A DNA stretch of 43,728 nt from an uncultured Rhodospirillales bacterium (lineage in GTDB: Bacteria > Pseudomonadota > Alphaproteobacteria > Rhodospirillales > UBA2165). A program made the translations under genes and the position numbers. The notes beneath the pieces are model-generated. The model did not search any database. It had not been told where the DNA came from and saw only the letters and a program-made list of their open reading frames with translations. Numbering within the stretch: the first letter of the stretch is position 1; the number at the start of each line of letters is the position of its first letter. The stretch covers positions 1 through 43,728 of the forward strand of contig CAJQSN010000025.1 in the NCBI GenBank assembly GCA_905614355.1. The letters are read 5' to 3'. Below are positions 1 to 8,897 of this stretch, in pieces.

Positions 1-1
1 T

Positions 2-601
2 AACAAAGAGGGTTTAACCGCCGCAGGACTCGCAGTTGAAAAAGGCTATTTTAATATTGCCCATTATATTTTAGGTGTTTTAAAACAAAAATCTTCATCA
101 AAAAAAGGGAATGCACGTGTCATTTTAGGGAATTTAAATAAAAATTACCCCCACGATTCTATGACCAAGTTGAATAGCGAAAAAAATCAAATCACCGCAC
201 CCAAACCACTAATGACTATAGAACCAAAAACTTATAAAAAATGGCCTAAAAATACGCCAAACCCATTTTCTCCTGGTACCCGACCGACAAAGTCAATGCC
301 CATCATAGGCACTATCCAGAAACCATCGGTTGAACCAACGACTCAGAGCCAGACTATAAATTTGAAAATCAAAGCGTGGGGCTCGAATATTACCCCGTTG
401 AGAACGCCGGATGTTTCAGTTCTTCGGGAGCCTAAAGGTCCAACACCGATTCTACCCTTCGGTAAACAGGTACCCAGAGAAATAACACCGAAAAAAGCTA
501 GAAATTTAAAATATGAAAAAACAAAAGTGGATCAAGAAGAAGAATTTGAAGAAGAAGACTTGTTTGATAAAGTTTGGAATAAAATAAATAAAAATTTCTA
601 G
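2..601 (+). CDS. Ankyrin-repeat protein, C-terminal part (5' end outside window)
   Basis: The reading frame is open from the first bases of the window, so this is the 3' end of a longer gene; the first in-window ATG at 161 is internal. The first translated residues (NKEGLTAAGLAVEKGYFNIA, then HYIL) match the ankyrin-repeat consensus, with G-T-A at the turn and the A-x-x-x-G-x-x-x-I-A helix pair, so this is probably the last repeat. After it come about 150 residues of low-complexity Pro/Lys/Thr-rich sequence and an acidic end (EEEFEEEDLF) closing in a short amphipathic stretch. Ankyrin repeats mediate protein-protein contacts; nothing here shows the partner. It converges on the CBS gene, with stops 20 bases apart. 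The frame and the repeat are clear, but the full domain content is unknown because of the window edge. Confidence 0.7.
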   Translation, partial: NKEGLTAAGLAVEKGYFNIAHYILGVLKQKSSSKKGNARVILGNLNKNYPHDSMTKLNSEKNQITAPKPLMTIEPKTYKKWPKNTPNPFSPGTRPTKSMPIIGTIQKPSVEPTTQSQTINLKIKAWGSNITPLRTPDVSVLREPKGPTPILPFGKQVPREITPKKARNLKYEKTKVDQEEEFEEEDLFDKVWNKINKNF

Positions 602-620
602 CTTCAAAGATTAGAACATA

Positions 621-1052
621 TTACCCAGTCGCAATATACTCTCGTAGCATGTCACCTTCAGCCTGCAATTCCTCAACTCGGTTTTTAACAACGTCCCCAA
701 TACTAATCAAACCAACCAGCCTACCATTATCCAAAATAGGTAAATGTCGAATACGGCTATTCGTCATTTCCCGCCTTAATTCATCTATTTGGGATTCCAC
801 ACCGCGCGTAATAACATTTTTTGTCATCAAATCTTCCACTGGCATGTCCAGCACTTTAGCACCATAATTGGAAAGACCACGAACAATATCCCGCTCAGAA
901 ATAATACCTTCAACCAACCTGTTTTGGTCAATTATAACTACCGCACCAATTCGTTCGGTGGCTAAAAGACACGACACTTCTTTAATTAAAGCCGTTTTAG
1001 AAACAGTATGTACTTGGCTCCCCTTGCTTTTAAGTATCTGAGAAACAATCAT
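621..1052 (-). CDS. Two-CBS-domain protein
   Basis: This is a 143-residue protein made of two consecutive CBS domains, about residues 8-60 and 72-128. Each has the usual ending, IISERDIVRGL in the first and LISIGDVVKNR in the second. A CBS pair folds into a Bateman module that binds adenine nucleotides such as AMP, ATP or SAM and usually acts as an energy-state sensor. Stand-alone proteins of this size are common in alphaproteobacteria and their targets are mostly unknown. A GGGAG ribosome-binding site sits about 7 bases before the ATG. It is transcribed alone, converging on the ankyrin gene. Its position beside a cyclic-nucleotide signalling cluster may be coincidence. Confidence 0.9.
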   Translation of the reverse strand: MIVSQILKSKGSQVHTVSKTALIKEVSCLLATERIGAVVIIDQNRLVEGIISERDIVRGLSNYGAKVLDMPVEDLMTKNVITRGVESQIDELRREMTNSRIRHLPILDNGRLVGLISIGDVVKNRVEELQAEGDMLREYIATG

Positions 1053-1195
1053 ATTTTAACTCCCGTCTAAATTGATATACCTCCAAATTTCTAGCAAAAC
1101 GTATTTTACGTTAGTTTTAATATAAAAAGCTAGTATTTTCCGGGTAACCGCTAGATAGTAAGGCTCAAAAATTAATCTGAATTTAAAGAATAGAC

Positions 1196-1861
1196 ATGCA
1201 AGAAAATATTGAAGTCCTAAAGAATGAGAACGAAGCGTTGCACGTTGCAGAGGGAGAACTGCGGCATCTTAGGGAAACCATTGAAGCATTGCGTACAGAG
1301 CTAGAACAACACAGCTTCAATCAAGAAGGTGCTGTCCAGACAGTAGCTCAACACTCCGCAGACGAAATACAACAGTTAAAATCAACCGCTACTAAACTCA
1401 GAGATGAGCTGGAAAGTATGCGCTTTGAAAAAGATTCCGCTGTGCAACAGGCCGTGCAACGGTCCGTCGATGAAATAATACAGCTAAAATCAACGGCCAC
1501 CAACCTCAGAGATGAACTGGAAAGTATGCGCTTTGAAAAAGATTCCGCTGTGCAACAGGCCGTGCAACGGTCCATCGATGAAATAATACAGCTAAAATCA
1601 ACCGCTACTAAACTGAGAGATGAGCTGGAAAGTATGCGCTTTGAAAAAGATTCCGCTGTGCAGCAGGCCGTGCAACGGTCCGTCGATGAAATAATACAGC
1701 TAAAATCAACAGCAGGAAATTTGCGTGAAAAATTAGAAATACAGAAAATGGATTATCAAGCTATACTTCAAGAACAAGAAAAAGATAACGTAAACGATAA
1801 AATTCATTTACAAAAAACCATCGAGACCCTTCGCTCTAAATTGGAGAAAGAAAATGCCTAA
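1196..1861 (+). CDS. Tandem-repeat coiled-coil protein coupled to adenylate cyclase
   Basis: A 221-residue protein predicted to be almost wholly coiled coil, rich in E, K, Q and L, with no signal peptide or membrane segment. From residue 25 it consists of five 36-residue units (beginning at residues 25, 61, 97, 133 and 169). The middle three are nearly identical (STATKLRDELESMRFEKD, then SAVQQAVQRSVDEIIQLK); the first and last are degenerate. Its stop overlaps the start of the next gene, a GAF-GAF-PAS adenylate cyclase, by 8 bases, so the two are almost certainly translationally coupled. I recognise no family. A scaffold or dimerisation partner for the cyclase is a reasonable inference from the coupling, but no motif shows it. 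The start is the first ATG after an in-frame stop; no strong ribosome-binding site precedes it. Confidence 0.75.
   Translation: MQENIEVLKNENEALHVAEGELRHLRETIEALRTELEQHSFNQEGAVQTVAQHSADEIQQLKSTATKLRDELESMRFEKDSAVQQAVQRSVDEIIQLKSTATNLRDELESMRFEKDSAVQQAVQRSIDEIIQLKSTATKLRDELESMRFEKDSAVQQAVQRSVDEIIQLKSTAGNLREKLEIQKMDYQAILQEQEKDNVNDKIHLQKTIETLRSKLEKENA
1268..1807 (+). repeat. 108-bp tandem repeat, five units
   Basis: Five in-frame 108-bp units start at 1268, 1376, 1484, 1592 and 1700. By eye, unit 2 (1376) and unit 4 (1592) differ at only three bases, all silent, and unit 3 differs from unit 2 at about seven. Units 1 and 5 are strongly diverged but keep the 36-residue register. Such close identity points to recent duplication or gene conversion in the core, so copy number is likely to vary between strains. 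A 36-residue period is not a multiple of the heptad, so the coiled coil must contain a stutter in every unit. Confidence 0.9.
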
Positions 1862-4235
1862 TGATACACCTGTTCCAAGCCCAAAAATTGCAGGAAATAA
1901 AAAAATCAGCCCCAAACGGCCCACTAATAGTGAGGACCTCTCTATATTGCTTAACAAAACAGAGAGTAAACTTCACCGAACCGAGATGTTGCTGTCAGTC
2001 ACACAAAAAATAGCAGGGCTCAAAAATTTAAGCGAAATATTGTGGACCCTGATCGAAATGACGACAAAAGAAATGGGCGCAGACAGGGGTAGTCTTTTTT
2101 TAAATGATGCCTTAACAGGCGAACTATACTCACGTGTTGCCCAAGGCGATTTAACCAGAGAAATTCGCATCCTAAATACCACGGGCATTGCCGGGGCTAT
2201 TTTTCAGAACGGGACAGGGGAAATTATTCACGATGCATATAACGATGATCGGTTTAACAACGCAATAGATCAACAAACGGGATACACAACAAAAAATATT
2301 GTCTGTGCTCCCGTCAGAACCGTTAGAGGCGACGTCATTGGTGTCATACAAATCTTAAATAAGCGTAGAGGTCGGTTTACAAAAGATGACCTTGATATTT
2401 TAGAGGCCATCACACTGCAGGCTGCTGTGTCGCTCCAAAATGCTCAAGGCGTCGAGGAAATGCACAAAAGTCGCGCAAAGGAAATGGAATTTCTTGATAT
2501 TGTTTCAGATGTAACCGCGGAAATAGATCTAGGATCTCTCCTGCAGCGAGTTATGGTGGAAGCCACGAGAATGCTGGATGCTGATAGGTCAACGCTTTTT
2601 CTAAACGATGAAAAAACCGACGAACTCTTCTCTAGAGTAGCTATGGGTGATGGAATAGGTGAAATACGATTACCAAACTCAGCGGGTATTGCAGGCGCCG
2701 TATTTCAGTCCCGAGAGACAGTTAATATTCCCTATGCCTATGCAGACTTGCGATTCAATCCCGGTTTCGACAAGCAAACTGGGTATTTCACGCGATCAAT
2801 ACTGTGCGTTCCTATAACTAACAAAGATGGCAAGTGTATTGGTTGCACACAAGCCTTGAACAAAAAAGGTGGGGGCTTTACCAGTGAAGATGAATCTCGT
2901 TTAAAAGCGTTCACCCAACAAGTCGCAATCGCACTTGAAAATGCAAAGCTTTTTGAAGATGTTGCGAAAGAACGTGCATACAATCACAGTATGCTAACCA
3001 GCATGTCCAATGCAGTTATTACGATAAATGATGAGGGAGAAATAATAACGTGCAACAAAGCTGGCTTAAAGATATTAAAAATTCGTTCAACTGATATAAT
3101 TGGGAGAAAAACAGAAGAATTTTTCACAAACGGCCGGTCTTGGATTTTAGAAAAAGTAAAAATATGTGAGGAGACCAAGGAAGATGATATCATCATGGAT
3201 GCAGAATTTGAGGTAGGAAGCGAAGATGATGGAAACCTTGAAAAGGTCTCGGCAAATATAAGCTTTTTGCCACTTGAAAATCAAGATCCCGATGGTCGAA
3301 TGGATCAAGGTGATACCCACCTTGGCACATTAATCATGATCGAAGATATATCTGATGAAAAACGTATGAAATCGACAATGTCCCGCTATATAGACCCCGG
3401 CATTGCAGAGCAACTTCTCGGCGATGGTACGGATATTATGGGTGGGCAAGAAACAGTTGCCACGCTCCTATTTTCTGATGTTAGAGGTTTTACAACTATA
3501 ACAGAAACGCTTGGAGCTCAAGGAACAGTCGCCCTCCTCAACGAATATTTTGATATTATGGTTGAGGCAATAAGTGAGCAAGGCGGCATGGTAGACAAGT
3601 TCATTGGTGATGCTATTATGGCTGGCTTTGGGATTCCTGTAGCTCACGAAGACGATGAAGATAGAGGCGTTCGCGCCGGCATAAATATGATCAAGAATTT
3701 GTGGGAATGGAACACAATACGTGAAAAAGAGGGAAAAATGCCCGTTGACATGGGCTTAGGCCTCAATACCGATACCGTTGTTTCTGGTAATATTGGATCT
3801 TCAAAACGGATGGATTACACGATGATTGGAGATGGTGTTAACCTGGCTGCTCGGCTTGAAAGCGCCTGCAAACAATATTCCGCACGTATTCTTATTAGTG
3901 ACTACACATACAAGAAATTAAAAGGAACCTACCAAGTTCGGTATATCGACGACGTGGTTGTTAAAGGTAAAACTGAGCCTGTCGGAGTGCGTGAAGTCCT
4001 TGATTACCATAATGCTACAACATTCCCTAACTTAATGGATACCGTAAACCACTTTAACGAAGGTAGAGAACACTACAAAATTGGGAATTGGGATAAATCT
4101 ACAAAATCGTTTAAAGAGTGCCTTAAAGCTAATCCTGCAGATAATTTATCTAAAATGTATATTGATCGCGTAGACTATTTAAAAAAATCTACCCCTAAGA
4201 ATTGGGACGGTGTCTGGGTGATGACTAGCAAGTAA
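1854..4235 (+). CDS. GAF-GAF-PAS class III adenylate cyclase
   Basis: A soluble 793-residue enzyme predicted to make cAMP from ATP. Domains: a short N-terminal helical region, GAF about 58-198, a second GAF about 225-365, PAS about 375-500, cyclase about 532-715, then a helical TPR-like tail. The catalytic set is complete. Metal-binding Asp542 (LFSDVRGFT) and Asp586 (DKFIGDAIMA) are present. So are Lys582 and Asp654 (RMDYTMIGD), the pair that selects adenine, and Asn663 and Arg667 (VNLAARLE) for the transition state. The two GAF domains are similar to each other, suggesting internal duplication. The protein ends NWDGVWVMTSK, a tail shared with the CHASE2 cyclase in this window. The start overlaps the coiled-coil gene by 8 bases. 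The ligands of the GAF and PAS domains cannot be read from sequence. Confidence 0.93.
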   Translation: MPNDTPVPSPKIAGNKKISPKRPTNSEDLSILLNKTESKLHRTEMLLSVTQKIAGLKNLSEILWTLIEMTTKEMGADRGSLFLNDALTGELYSRVAQGDLTREIRILNTTGIAGAIFQNGTGEIIHDAYNDDRFNNAIDQQTGYTTKNIVCAPVRTVRGDVIGVIQILNKRRGRFTKDDLDILEAITLQAAVSLQNAQGVEEMHKSRAKEMEFLDIVSDVTAEIDLGSLLQRVMVEATRMLDADRSTLFLNDEKTDELFSRVAMGDGIGEIRLPNSAGIAGAVFQSRETVNIPYAYADLRFNPGFDKQTGYFTRSILCVPITNKDGKCIGCTQALNKKGGGFTSEDESRLKAFTQQVAIALENAKLFEDVAKERAYNHSMLTSMSNAVITINDEGEIITCNKAGLKILKIRSTDIIGRKTEEFFTNGRSWILEKVKICEETKEDDIIMDAEFEVGSEDDGNLEKVSANISFLPLENQDPDGRMDQGDTHLGTLIMIEDISDEKRMKSTMSRYIDPGIAEQLLGDGTDIMGGQETVATLLFSDVRGFTTITETLGAQGTVALLNEYFDIMVEAISEQGGMVDKFIGDAIMAGFGIPVAHEDDEDRGVRAGINMIKNLWEWNTIREKEGKMPVDMGLGLNTDTVVSGNIGSSKRMDYTMIGDGVNLAARLESACKQYSARILISDYTYKKLKGTYQVRYIDDVVVKGKTEPVGVREVLDYHNATTFPNLMDTVNHFNEGREHYKIGNWDKSTKSFKECLKANPADNLSKMYIDRVDYLKKSTPKNWDGVWVMTSK

Positions 4236-4584
4236 TCCGATGTATAGGAAGACCTAATCTTCCGCCTTAAAGTAATATATCTAACTGTAGTCCGGTATGA
4301 ACGCTATAGGCCATCGAATTTTTGATAGCCCTTATTGTTCCATATTTATACATACATGTAGGATTAGGATCGAATTTAACCGCTTGTCACTCCTACTTTT
4401 TTTCAGAATCCCTCGGTCTACCCTTTAAAAATAACCAAACACAAAGGCACGTGAATAGCTTGTTAACCATATAAGCTTAACATCATAGGGCAATATGTTT
4501 AATTGCTACTTACTGCATATAACACTGTATTTATTGCATACTATAAGATCTCGATTCTAAACTAACCATTGGGAATTAATTGAT
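4236..4584. other. Intergenic region between cyclase and tolC-like gene
   Basis: 349 bases without a convincing gene. A short hairpin lies just after the cyclase stop. The part next to the tolC-like start is very AT-rich and probably holds its promoter, but I cannot pick a reliable -35/-10 pair. A 43-codon open frame in the middle has no recognisable features. Confidence 0.5.
4247..4263 (+). terminator. Possible hairpin after the cyclase gene
   Basis: GGAAGA-CCTAA-TCTTCC forms a 6-bp stem with a 5-base loop, 11 bases after the cyclase stop. No run of T follows, so it is a weak intrinsic-terminator candidate; it could simply protect the 3' end. Confidence 0.3.
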
Positions 4585-5943
4585 TTGAAGGCGCTAAAAC
4601 AAAAGCTTCAAGTTGGTAGTATTATAGTTGTAGTTTTCAGCTACAGCTGTCTAGTATTCAGCCCATTTTCCCACGCCCAAACCATAGAACAAATGCTCTC
4701 TACACTTACACAAAGTCATCCTAAAGTAAGGTCCGCTATAAAATCCGTGGCTGCAAGTAAACAAGAAATCCAAAAAGCCGCAGCCGGCTTTCTCCCAACA
4801 GTCAATATAGCTTCGGACTATGGGCCAGAGACCATAGACAGTCCAACCACACGATCTTCAGACGGTGGTAAAAGATGGCAAAAGTCAAAACAAACAGCCA
4901 CGCTGACTGTTACTCAAAATTTATTTCAAGGATTTGAAGACACTTCTGCCACTCGCACGGCACGTCTTAATAAACTAATTAGCGAGACCACACTAGAAAA
5001 GACAAGCCAAGATATTATGATGACCGGTGTTACAGTGTTTATTGATGTCCTTCGCCAAACTCAATTAGTGGAACTTGCAACGCAAAACGAAGAGACTATC
5101 CAAATTCAACTTAATCTTGAGGATGAAAGAGTACAAACGGGTTCAGGCATTGCTGTAGATGTGCTTCAGGCCAAGTCACGCTTACAGCTCGCTAAGGAGC
5201 GACGTCTTCGATTTCAAGGTGATATGAGAAATGCATTCACACGTTACACACGGGTTTTCAATGAAAGCCCGGATATAGAAAAAATCGTAGCACCAATGCC
5301 AACTCCAGATCTAATACCGAATAGTTTAGAAGCTGCAATAAATATAGCTTTATCGGAAAATCCCCAGATTAGGAACAAAGACCAACAAATAGCTGTAGCG
5401 AGAGAGCGTAAACGTACGGCCCGGTCAGATCTTTTCCCATCGTTTGATTTTGTCAGTAAATTTAACTATGAAAAACATAATAATGGTACACTCGGCACAA
5501 AAAGAGATGCCTCATTTTTATTTCAGGCTAATTGGGATTTATTCACTGGCCTGACCTCCCGTGCTAATATTGCACAAGCTTCTTACGATTATTCAGCAAG
5601 TCAAGATGATTATGAATTTATGGTGCGCAAAGTAAATGAGAGCACCCGGATTGCTTGGCAAAATTTAAAAACGTCTAGAGAACGTCTGAACCAGCTAGAA
5701 AATGCAGTTAATATAGCATCTGAAGTTTTTGATTCGCGAAAAAAACTTCGTGCAGCAGGTAAAGACACAGTTGTAAACGTACTCGATGCCAAAAGTGAAA
5801 TTGTAAACGCAAGAATTAACCTGACAAGAGCGTCATTTAAAGAACGTGAAGCCATTTATGCTCTTCTACTGGCTATGGGAAGACTGGACCATAGAGAAAT
5901 TGCTAATTTAGCCCAAGGCGCTGGGGATACGCTACCGCGTTAA
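4585..5943 (+). CDS. TolC-family outer-membrane efflux protein
   Basis: A 452-residue outer-membrane factor. Residues 1-32 form a signal peptide (positive MKALKQK, hydrophobic core, cleavage after SHA), followed by TIEQMLSTLTQSHPKVRSA, the usual start of the mature TolC fold. Two OEP repeats follow, each with a long helical hairpin and a beta part. SLEAAINIALSENPQIRNKD opens the second repeat, and DLFTGLTSRANIAQASYDY is the conserved strand-helix segment. Trimers form a channel-tunnel through the outer membrane for type I secretion or drug efflux. The start codon is TTG, chosen because it gives a complete signal peptide and has GGGA about 10 bases upstream. No membrane-fusion or ABC exporter partner is adjacent, so the substrate is open. 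Confidence 0.92.
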   Translation: MKALKQKLQVGSIIVVVFSYSCLVFSPFSHAQTIEQMLSTLTQSHPKVRSAIKSVAASKQEIQKAAAGFLPTVNIASDYGPETIDSPTTRSSDGGKRWQKSKQTATLTVTQNLFQGFEDTSATRTARLNKLISETTLEKTSQDIMMTGVTVFIDVLRQTQLVELATQNEETIQIQLNLEDERVQTGSGIAVDVLQAKSRLQLAKERRLRFQGDMRNAFTRYTRVFNESPDIEKIVAPMPTPDLIPNSLEAAINIALSENPQIRNKDQQIAVARERKRTARSDLFPSFDFVSKFNYEKHNNGTLGTKRDASFLFQANWDLFTGLTSRANIAQASYDYSASQDDYEFMVRKVNESTRIAWQNLKTSRERLNQLENAVNIASEVFDSRKKLRAAGKDTVVNVLDAKSEIVNARINLTRASFKEREAIYALLLAMGRLDHREIANLAQGAGDTLPR

Positions 5944-5996
5944 TCGTCCAGTCAAAAAATAATTAAATATATTGCAAATGTGTTATTAGAACTCAA

Positions 5997-6014
5997 AACT
6001 ACTACTTGGTAGTT
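5997..6014 (-). terminator. Weak hairpin at the end of the CHASE2 cyclase gene
   Basis: Read on the minus strand, AACTAC-CAAGTA-GTAGTT followed by TTG makes a 6-bp stem that overlaps the stop codon of the CHASE2 cyclase. It lies between two convergent genes. The stem is short and the T-run poor, so this is only a candidate. Confidence 0.3.
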
Positions 6015-8539
6015 GCAATAAAAATACCGTCCCAATCTTCTCCAGGGGGCTGCTCCTCATAAGCACGAATTCGACTTTCATAAAGCTCGCAGAATACATC
6101 CAACCTAAATCTATCACCAGACGCCGCCTTCACGGCCAATATCGGTCCAACTTCTTGTTCCGCTGCAGCCTCAGCCTCATCACGCACTTTTTGTATTAAT
6201 TCTTTAGCTTTATCCCAGGCTTGACTGCGATACACTTGGATCATTTCGGAAACAGCCTCTTTGATGGAGATAAAAGCGGGGTCTTTGGCAACTTCTTCGT
6301 CACCGAGTAAAGCATATATTTGCAGACCGACTGTTTTGCCCTTAACTTGAATATAGTCCAGTTCAATTATTGCAAACTGGGTAACCTGTTCATAGGTGTT
6401 CGGGCCCAGAACAATATCTACACCGTAAGTCTTAGATTGTCCTTCCAAGCGAGCTGCGGTATTTACGGTATCACCCAATACCGAGTAGTCCATTCGCTGT
6501 GCTGTACCCATATTGCCGACGACCGCATCGCCTGAATTTAGACCAAGACCAACTTTGAGATCTAAATGTTTGCGTCCTTCCTCTTTAGCTTCTTGTTTTA
6601 GTCTTTCATTTAAGGGGGCCATTGCCGCAACCATTTCCAAAGCTGACCTGCAGCCATCTTCAGCATGCTCCACACAATCCAACGGAGCATTCCAAAAGGC
6701 CATGATGCAATCACCCATATACTTATCAATCGTACCTTCTCGGGCTAGAATAATATCTGTCAACGGTGTCAGAAGTTTATTGATTAGCACGGTTAACCCT
6801 TCAGCATCGAACAGCTCCGAGATTGACGTAAAGCCGCGCACGTCGCAGAAAAGTAGTGTCATATCACGTTTTGTACCGCCTAGTGACAAGAGTGACGGGT
6901 CTTCAACAACTTGCTCAACCATCGCAGGGGATAAATATTTAGAGAATGCGTCACGTGTCTGACGCCGTTGCGCTTCTTCGTTAGCGTATCCAAGGTAGGT
7001 TAGGGTCATATAAATTATTAAAACCGCTGTTATGCCAAAAGCCGCATCAATGATCATTTTATACTCTTGAAATAAGTGCCAAGAGCCTCCAGCAGATCCA
7101 ATTGCAACAACGAGAAAAAATACTGCGGCCCACTTTGCGCCAAACCAAGGAACTATAATTATAATAATTAACCCAGAGATTAAGGCTATCCCCATCTCAA
7201 GCGCATCAGCAAAGTTCGGCCGAGTTAAAAATTGCTTGGTTAATACAGATTCGATTAACTGAGCATGCACCTCTACACCAGGAATGAACCGTTCTGTCGG
7301 AACTGTTTTTATATCCAACAAACCAGTAGCTGACGTTCCGAGTAGTGCTAATTTTCCTTTTATTTTTTTTGGATCAACCTTTCCTGAAAGCACATCCTTT
7401 GCGGAAACATACTTTGCCTTATCTGTTTTACTAAAGTAAGGCCACATTCGGCCTTGCCGGTCTGTCTCAACCATTATGGGCGGAGTACTAACCACTAAAT
7501 ACTTAGAGGTATCAAATTTTTTTCCCCTTTTCAGTCTCTGTAAAGGGTGCTTTTTACCGCTTAAATCTGTCTGTTTTATCAATCTCTTTTGATTATCAGC
7601 CAGATCGAGTTCTGCATAATCTAATCTGTTATAGTTATCCGTATAAGGGAGTTTTTTAATATTATCATCAGCCAACACCGTTTGTGGTATCAAAAATTTG
7701 CGTCTAGGGGTAACCGTAATATTTGATATTCCCGACAGATCACCCTTGGCTATAACCCCGCTACGCCCAACCGCCAACCGCATCATTTCTAATGAAATAG
7801 TTGGATATAGACGGTTGGAATACCGAAAAAATGCAGGAACTCTTCGAACTATACCATCAACTTCCGGTTGAAGAGCAAGCAAACCATGCCCTCCTGCAGG
7901 CCTTTCAATAGCGTCTATATTTCTAAGAAGTCCTGGCACCGACGGAACCCATTGTTGCGGCTTAGGAGCACCACGCATAGCACGCTCAAATACGCGGGTT
8001 CTAAGGGGCTTACGATTTTCATATTTTCTTTCCATAGGCAATACTGATTGACCTACTACTACCTTCCGCGCCTGCTTAATAAGATCACCAAAAATTACAT
8101 CATTGCTGGGTAGTTTTAAGATTTTTTTCTTTGTTTCTTCATCAAGTCCATTTAAACTGGCAACTACACTCTCGCTATTCATACGGTCAGGTTCGGCAAA
8201 AATTACGTCAAAACCAACTACACGAACTCCCATTTTAAATAAATTCAATGTCATTTGGGCCAATAGGTTTCTTGGCCAGGGCCACTGGCCTACTTCCTTT
8301 AAACTCGCTTCATCTAAATCTATAATGACAACAGGGCTATCAGGAATGATTTCACGAGGTTCTAGTTGCTGGAATAAATCAAAAGTCTTAACTCTCACGG
8401 TTTGCAATGGTAGAGGGTCTATGGCTCTGATGGCTATAAAACCGACCAGAACCGCTAAAGCTATCCAACGAGCCTTGCCCACCTTGGGCAGATGTAATCG
8501 TTTTAAAATAGACATCGATTTTTTTTCGTCGGCCAACAC
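6002..8539 (-). CDS. CHASE2-domain adenylate cyclase, membrane sensor
   Basis: An 845-residue membrane enzyme predicted to make cAMP. Residues 24-42 are a membrane anchor. About 45-440 form a periplasmic CHASE2 sensor (VVIIDLDEASLKEVGQWPWP and VRVVGFDVIFAEPDR are typical). Three close membrane segments follow at about 446-465, 470-488 and 495-515, then a cytoplasmic cyclase at about 555-735. Catalytic residues are complete: Asp566 (LLFCDVRGFTS), Asp610 and Lys606 (DKYMGD), Asp684 (RMDYSVLGD), Asn693 and Arg697 (VNTAARLE). It ends DWDGIFIATTK, like the other cyclase here. CHASE2 binds unknown extracellular ligands. Start: the GTG at 8539 is only 3 bases from an AGGAG (8543-8547); the in-frame TTG at 8536 is better spaced, and the ATG at 8515 would remove eight residues. 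Confidence 0.93.
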   Translation of the reverse strand: MLADEKKSMSILKRLHLPKVGKARWIALAVLVGFIAIRAIDPLPLQTVRVKTFDLFQQLEPREIIPDSPVVIIDLDEASLKEVGQWPWPRNLLAQMTLNLFKMGVRVVGFDVIFAEPDRMNSESVVASLNGLDEETKKKILKLPSNDVIFGDLIKQARKVVVGQSVLPMERKYENRKPLRTRVFERAMRGAPKPQQWVPSVPGLLRNIDAIERPAGGHGLLALQPEVDGIVRRVPAFFRYSNRLYPTISLEMMRLAVGRSGVIAKGDLSGISNITVTPRRKFLIPQTVLADDNIKKLPYTDNYNRLDYAELDLADNQKRLIKQTDLSGKKHPLQRLKRGKKFDTSKYLVVSTPPIMVETDRQGRMWPYFSKTDKAKYVSAKDVLSGKVDPKKIKGKLALLGTSATGLLDIKTVPTERFIPGVEVHAQLIESVLTKQFLTRPNFADALEMGIALISGLIIIIIVPWFGAKWAAVFFLVVAIGSAGGSWHLFQEYKMIIDAAFGITAVLIIYMTLTYLGYANEEAQRRQTRDAFSKYLSPAMVEQVVEDPSLLSLGGTKRDMTLLFCDVRGFTSISELFDAEGLTVLINKLLTPLTDIILAREGTIDKYMGDCIMAFWNAPLDCVEHAEDGCRSALEMVAAMAPLNERLKQEAKEEGRKHLDLKVGLGLNSGDAVVGNMGTAQRMDYSVLGDTVNTAARLEGQSKTYGVDIVLGPNTYEQVTQFAIIELDYIQVKGKTVGLQIYALLGDEEVAKDPAFISIKEAVSEMIQVYRSQAWDKAKELIQKVRDEAEAAAEQEVGPILAVKAASGDRFRLDVFCELYESRIRAYEEQPPGEDWDGIFIATTK

Positions 8540-8897
8540 ATACTCCTAAGAAGACTTTTACTCTATTTCAACTATCATCAAAGACCCAACCTCGCCCAAA
8601 AGTGTGATCAGGGTCAAGCATTAATAGGCCCCAATGCCATCAAATTTCGAAAAAATTAAACCGTCACCACGAGACAGGTAAAAAAAACAATAAATTAGTT
8701 ACTATACAGATAATCAGAAATTCAGATTTATATTATTTAACTTCATACCAAAAGATTAAAATGCATGACGTAGTAACTTTTATTAGCTATTTAACATTAG
8801 TTGTTTAAATAAAATAAGCGTGACAGCAATGAAATATAAACTATTTCAGATGATAATAATAGTCTAATTTACTAACCACAATGTTAGGGGTCGTACT
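8540..8897. other. Divergent intergenic region, cyclase / motA
   Basis: 358 AT-rich bases between two divergently transcribed genes, so it should hold both promoters. The only structured element I noticed is a CRP-like half-palindrome near the cyclase start. No open frame of interest. Confidence 0.5.
8603..8616. promoter_or_regulatory. Possible CRP/cAMP-receptor site
   Basis: TGTGATCAGGGTCA resembles the CRP consensus TGTGA-N6-TCACA. The left half is perfect and the right half gives only TCA before diverging. It lies about 65 bases upstream of the CHASE2 adenylate cyclase start, where feedback by a cAMP receptor would make sense. Sequence similarity is the only support, and a site this short can arise by chance. 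Confidence 0.25.

Noticed and set aside
1268-1807. CRISPR-like array
   Set aside because: The 108-bp units are contiguous, in frame and without unique spacers; they encode a coiled-coil repeat.
4298-4429. 43-codon ORF between the cyclase and tolC-like gene
   Set aside because: It lacks a ribosome-binding site and recognisable sequence; consistent with chance.
4585-5943. Type I secretion operon built around the TolC-like gene
   Set aside because: No HlyD-like fusion protein, ABC exporter or RTX substrate is adjacent; the GldG-type exporter 15 kb away is a different class.
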